DNA of 8,046 nucleotides, taken from the NCBI GenBank assembly GCA_003551745.1, contig PUNI01000340.1:1-8046 (forward strand), in the 5' to 3' direction. How positions within the stretch are numbered: position 1 is the first letter of the stretch; every line of letters starts with the position of its first letter. The notes beneath the pieces are model-generated. The model worked only from the letters and a program-made list of their open reading frames with translations. It searched no databases and had not been told where the DNA came from. This DNA comes from Paracoccaceae bacterium (lineage in GTDB: Bacteria; Pseudomonadota; Alphaproteobacteria; Rhodobacterales; Rhodobacteraceae). Positions 5,688-8,046 of this stretch are shown in pieces. Both the position numbers and the translations under genes were made by a program.

Positions 5688-5728
5688 CCGTGGCGGCGTC
5701 CTGCGTTCGCCGACGGCTCGCCACGGTC
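5686..5728. terminator. Strong stem-loop between convergent acuI and RraA genes
   Basis: GACCGTGGCG (5686-5695) pairs perfectly with CGCCACGGTC (5719-5728), and an inner CGTC/GACG (5697-5700, 5712-5715) extends it. It begins within the acuI stop codon and lies 34 bp past the RraA stop on the other strand, so it can close transcripts from both sides. There is no T-run, so termination may need Rho or the hairpin may mainly protect RNA 3' ends. Confidence 0.55.
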
Positions 5729-5761
5729 GAGGCCGTCCCATGAGGCCCCTGCCGGGCCGGG

Positions 5762-6454
5762 TCAGGCCGGGTCGCCATCGGCCGAGGCCGCCTCCGTCGG
5801 CGGCAGCTCGAAGACCTCGGCGACCGGTGTGCCGGCCGCGAGCCGCGCATCCCACGCGGCTTCCAGACGCAGCTTTGCCTCGGCCGCTGCGATCATGCCG
5901 CGCACCGCGCCGGGCGGGATCACGGCCAGCCCGTCGTCGTCGCCCAGAAGCAGATCGCCCGGCCGCACCAGCGCGCCGCCGAGGCTGACCGGGGCGTTGA
6001 CCGCGCCGAGCCGCGCCGAGGTCGGCCCGCGCGGGGTGACATGCCGGGTGAAGACCGGCAGATCGTCCCAGCCCGCCAGCGTGCCGACATCGCGTACCGC
6101 CCCGTCGCAGGCCACCCCCGCCGCGCCCTGCCGCCGCAGCTGGGCGCCGAGGATCTCGCCTAGCATCGCCGTCTCGGCATGCCCGCCCGCCGCGATCACC
6201 AGAACCTCGCCCGGCCCGACGAGGTCGAGCGCAGCCAGCACCGCGCCGAAATCCGGCGGGCTGCACAGCGCCGTCACCGCCCGCCCGAAGAGCCGCGGCT
6301 GCCGCCCCGGCGGGCTCAGAGGCCGGATCGCCGGGTCGGGCTGGCGGATCGGTGCGCCGAGATCGACGGCGACCGCTGGCGGCACCGCCCGCCAGCGCGC
6401 GATCTCCTCGGCCGTCAGGTCGCAGTTGGGGGAGGGGTGGCGGCGGATGCTCAT
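5762..6454 (-). CDS. RraA family protein, putative class II pyruvate aldolase/oxaloacetate decarboxylase
   Basis: A 230-residue cytoplasmic protein of the RraA fold. The family includes metal-dependent aldolases such as HMG/CHA aldolase, which split 4-hydroxy-2-oxo acids to pyruvate, and also the E. coli RNase E regulator RraA. The hallmark block is AGGHAETAMLGEILGAQLRRQG (89-110) followed by GVACDGAVRD (113-122), with the late GDDDGLAVIPP (171-181). Arg121-Asp122 fit the metal/pyruvate site. The acidic residue 21 positions before Arg121 is Glu100, so the spacing of the aldolase D-X20-R-D motif is kept with Glu for Asp. It extends about 60-70 residues ahead of the core and ends in a short acidic tail. 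The ATG at 6454 has AGGAG eight bases upstream. It lies 71 bp after the kinase gene on the same strand, so a metabolic rather than RNase-related role is likelier. Confidence 0.87.
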   Translation of the reverse strand: MSIRRHPSPNCDLTAEEIARWRAVPPAVAVDLGAPIRQPDPAIRPLSPPGRQPRLFGRAVTALCSPPDFGAVLAALDLVGPGEVLVIAAGGHAETAMLGEILGAQLRRQGAAGVACDGAVRDVGTLAGWDDLPVFTRHVTPRGPTSARLGAVNAPVSLGGALVRPGDLLLGDDDGLAVIPPGAVRGMIAAAEAKLRLEAAWDARLAAGTPVAEVFELPPTEAASADGDPA

Positions 6455-6525
6455 GGCCGTGGCTCCTGTGCGGCAATCCGGGGCAGGGCGGGGATGTCGG
6501 ACGGGCGGGCCATGCCGGGCGGCCG

Positions 6526-7440
6526 TCAGCGGGGCGGGATCGCGCCCGGCACGCCGACGACCGCGCGGGCAAGCGCATGCCCCTCGGCAGCTGCCGCCTC
6601 CGGTCCGGCGCCCATCAGCCGGGCGGCGAGATAGCCCGCGTTGAAGGCGTCGCCCGCGCCGGTGGTATCCACGACCTGCGCGGCCGGGGCGAAGGGGCCG
6701 GTGGCCAGCGCGTGCCCCCCGGCCCAGAGCCGCGGGCCCGCGGCGCCGTCCTTCAGCGCCACCTCGGCCACCCCGGCCGCCGCGAGCCGCGCGAACAGCG
6801 CCGGCACCGCCTCGTCGGACCGCAGCCGGGCCTCGTCGTCGCGCGAGGGCAGGGCGAGCGTCGCAGCCGGCCACATCCTGTCGGCGACCCGCCGCGCCGC
6901 CGCCGCCCCCTCCCACAGGGCCGGTCGATAATTGGAATCGAACACGATCCGGCGCCCGGCCGCCTTGAGCCGAGCCAGCCGCCCGATGAGCGCCGCCTGC
7001 ACGCTGTCTGGCAGGATCGCGAGGCTGATCAGCGACAGGAAGACGACCTCGCAGCCGTCCAGATCCTCCAGCCCCGGCGCGCCGTCGGAAAAGAGCCTGC
7101 GGGCGGCGGAGGCCCCGCGCCAGTAGAGAAAGCTGCGCTCGCCCGCACTGTCGGTCTGGATCGCGTAGAGGCCCGGAAGCCGGTCCGGGTGCCGGCCGAC
7201 GAGGTCGGTCGCGATGCCTTCGGCGTGCATGCGGGACCGGATCTGCTCCGACAGCGGATCGCGGCCCAGCAGGGTGACATAGGCGACCTCCCACTCCGCT
7301 TCGGGCAGGAGGCGCGCCAGATGGACGGCCGTGTTGAAGCTGTCGCCGGCGACGCCGGCCACTGCGCGACCCGCGGCGAGGTCGACGCCTGCAAGCTCCA
7401 CCATCACCTCGCCGATGCAGGCGATCCGCCGCCGCGCCAT
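6526..7440 (-). CDS. kdgK: PfkB-family sugar kinase, probable 2-keto-3-deoxygluconate kinase
   Basis: Predicted to phosphorylate 2-keto-3-deoxy-D-gluconate to KDPG with ATP, a step in hexuronate or gluconate breakdown feeding the Entner-Doudoroff route. The 304 residues match ribokinase/PfkB enzymes. The N-terminal CIGEVMVELA (8-17) and GDSFNTAVHLARLL (32-45) form the first PfkB region. The KDG-kinase-like substrate block is at 91-114 with GER, YWR and SAAR. FDSNYRPALW is at 167-176. The ATP-site signature DTTGAGDAFNAGY is at 248-260, with Asp254 as the catalytic base. The ATG at 7440 has a strong GGGAGGAG just upstream. The RraA-family gene follows. No KDPG aldolase or transporter is in view. 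Substrate choice within PfkB kinases is hard to fix by eye, so KDG is probable rather than certain; other keto-sugar kinases are the alternative. Confidence 0.85.
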   Translation of the reverse strand: MARRRIACIGEVMVELAGVDLAAGRAVAGVAGDSFNTAVHLARLLPEAEWEVAYVTLLGRDPLSEQIRSRMHAEGIATDLVGRHPDRLPGLYAIQTDSAGERSFLYWRGASAARRLFSDGAPGLEDLDGCEVVFLSLISLAILPDSVQAALIGRLARLKAAGRRIVFDSNYRPALWEGAAAARRVADRMWPAATLALPSRDDEARLRSDEAVPALFARLAAAGVAEVALKDGAAGPRLWAGGHALATGPFAPAAQVVDTTGAGDAFNAGYLAARLMGAGPEAAAAEGHALARAVVGVPGAIPPR

Positions 7441-7498
7441 GTCTCCTCCCTGACGACACCGCAATAGCCCAGTCGCGCGGGCGTGGCCACCGGGCCCG

Positions 7499-7527
7499 TT
7501 GGCGGCGCGGCCGGCAGCGGCTATGCT
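7499..7527 (+). promoter_or_regulatory. Candidate promoter for the di-haem peroxidase gene
   Basis: TTGGCG (7499-7504) and TATGCT (7522-7527) are 17 bases apart, with the predicted start about 15 bases before the ATG at 7549. It sits in the 108-bp divergent gap with kdgK. No convincing promoter was seen for kdgK on the other strand. Confidence 0.42.
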
Positions 7528-7548
7528 GGTCTCTCTGGGGAGGGGAAC

Positions 7549-8046
7549 ATGCGCGTTCGGGTCGGAGCCCTGGCTGCCCTGCTGGCCAACCCTCTGTGGG
7601 CAGCAGGGCCGGAGAGCGAGTTGGCGCTGCCGCCGCCGCTGACAGACGCCGATTTCGTGGCGGTCGATCCGGCCGAGGCCGAGCTGGGCCAGCTTCTGTT
7701 CTACGATCCGATCCTGTCGGGCAATCACGACATCGCCTGCGCCACCTGCCACCATCCGCGTTTCGGCACGTCCGACGGGCTCTCGCTGGGTCTCGGCACC
7801 GGTGCCACGGGGCTCGGGCCGGGGCGGCTGGTCGATCCCGCAAACCCGCCCGAACAGCGCATCCCCCGCAACGCGCCCGCGCTGTGGAACCTCGGCGCGC
7901 ATGGCATCACGGCGATGTTCCATGACGGGCGGATCGAGGTGGACCCGGCACGTCCCTCGGGCCTGCGCACCCCGCTCGAGGACGAGATGGTCGCGGGCTT
8001 CTCCGGCCTGCTGTCGGCGCAGACCATGTTTCCCGTGCTGTCGCCA
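7549..8046 (+). CDS. Di-haem cytochrome c peroxidase / MauG family protein, 5' part
   Basis: The first 166 residues of a secreted c-type cytochrome; the frame is still open at the window end. Residues 1-19 are a Sec-type signal peptide with an Arg-containing start, a hydrophobic core and a likely cut near LWAAG, so it acts in the periplasm. Then comes LGQLLFYDPILSGN (46-59) and the haem-binding CATCH at 64-68 (Cys64, Cys67, His68), followed by the RNAPALWN (107-114) and FHDGR (124-128) blocks of the bacterial cytochrome c peroxidase/MauG family. These enzymes carry two haems; the second CxxCH should lie beyond the window. They either reduce hydrogen peroxide or carry out MauG-like oxidations, and the visible part cannot separate these. 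The ATG has GGGGAGGGG a few bases upstream. It is divergent from kdgK and probably unrelated to it. Confidence 0.88.
   Translation, partial: MRVRVGALAALLANPLWAAGPESELALPPPLTDADFVAVDPAEAELGQLLFYDPILSGNHDIACATCHHPRFGTSDGLSLGLGTGATGLGPGRLVDPANPPEQRIPRNAPALWNLGAHGITAMFHDGRIEVDPARPSGLRTPLEDEMVAGFSGLLSAQTMFPVLSP

Noticed and set aside
5762..6454. RNase E inhibitor RraA as the function of the RraA-fold gene
   Set aside because: The family is mostly metabolic. The E-X20-R-D site and the kinase neighbour favour aldolase-like chemistry, so the regulator name was not used.
6451..6513. 20-codon frame between kdgK and the RraA gene ending in an ATGA overlap
   Set aside because: It could be a leader peptide, but no Shine-Dalgarno precedes it and its Pro/Arg/Ala content is what GC-rich spacer gives by chance.
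3084..6578. Very long minus-strand open frame of 1164 codons
   Set aside because: It is antisense to DUF2182, DUF1326 and acuI, all with clear family motifs and ribosome sites. Its translation is Arg/Gly/His-rich low-complexity text typical of the opposite strand of GC-rich genes.

Overview
The window is GC-rich and looks like core chromosome of an alphaproteobacterium, most likely a Rhodobacterales/Rhodobacteraceae member. Four things point there: a circularly permuted two-piece tmRNA gene, an alpha-type SspB ending in a ClpX-tethering peptide, the fumC-DUF4169-small-protein string, and an AcuI-type acryloyl-CoA reductase. No insertion sequence, CRISPR array, integrase, rRNA or ordinary tRNA gene was seen.

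Left half (about 1-3087), all on the minus strand, read right to left: the tmRNA gene ssrA (about 3052-2740) with a good sigma70-type promoter; sspB (2624-2166); class II fumarase fumC (1907-513); a DUF4169 small protein (516-316) whose GTG start overlaps the fumC stop; and an 85-residue conserved small protein (267-10). ssrA and sspB belong to one pathway: tmRNA rescues stalled ribosomes and adds a degradation tag, and SspB carries tagged proteins to ClpXP. The tmRNA is the most notable element here because protein-coding annotation misses it and its order is permuted: the CCA-ending acceptor half precedes the 5' half that carries the tag. The tag reads ANDNRAPVAVAA followed by a stop.

Middle (3180-5687), plus strand, divergent from ssrA: a DUF2182 polytopic membrane protein, then 15 bp later a DUF1326 protein with a CxCx3CxC cluster, then 57 bp later an AcuI/YhdH-type NADPH-dependent acryloyl-CoA reductase. 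The first two form a recurrent but functionally uncharacterised pair with metal-binding features. acuI ends at a strong stem-loop that separates it from the convergent genes to its right.

Right part (5762-7440), minus strand: a PfkB-family kinase with the 2-keto-3-deoxygluconate kinase signature, followed 71 bp downstream by an RraA-family protein of the class II pyruvate-aldolase fold. Together they suggest a small sugar-acid catabolic unit. Divergent from the kinase, at 7549, is the 5' end of a secreted c-type cytochrome of the di-haem peroxidase/MauG family, cut by the window edge.

No clearly new multi-gene defence or mobile system is present. The points deserving a second look are the tmRNA and its link to sspB, the 11-bp tandem repeat beside the ssrA promoter, the DUF2182-DUF1326 pair, the kinase-RraA pair and the small proteins coupled to fumC.
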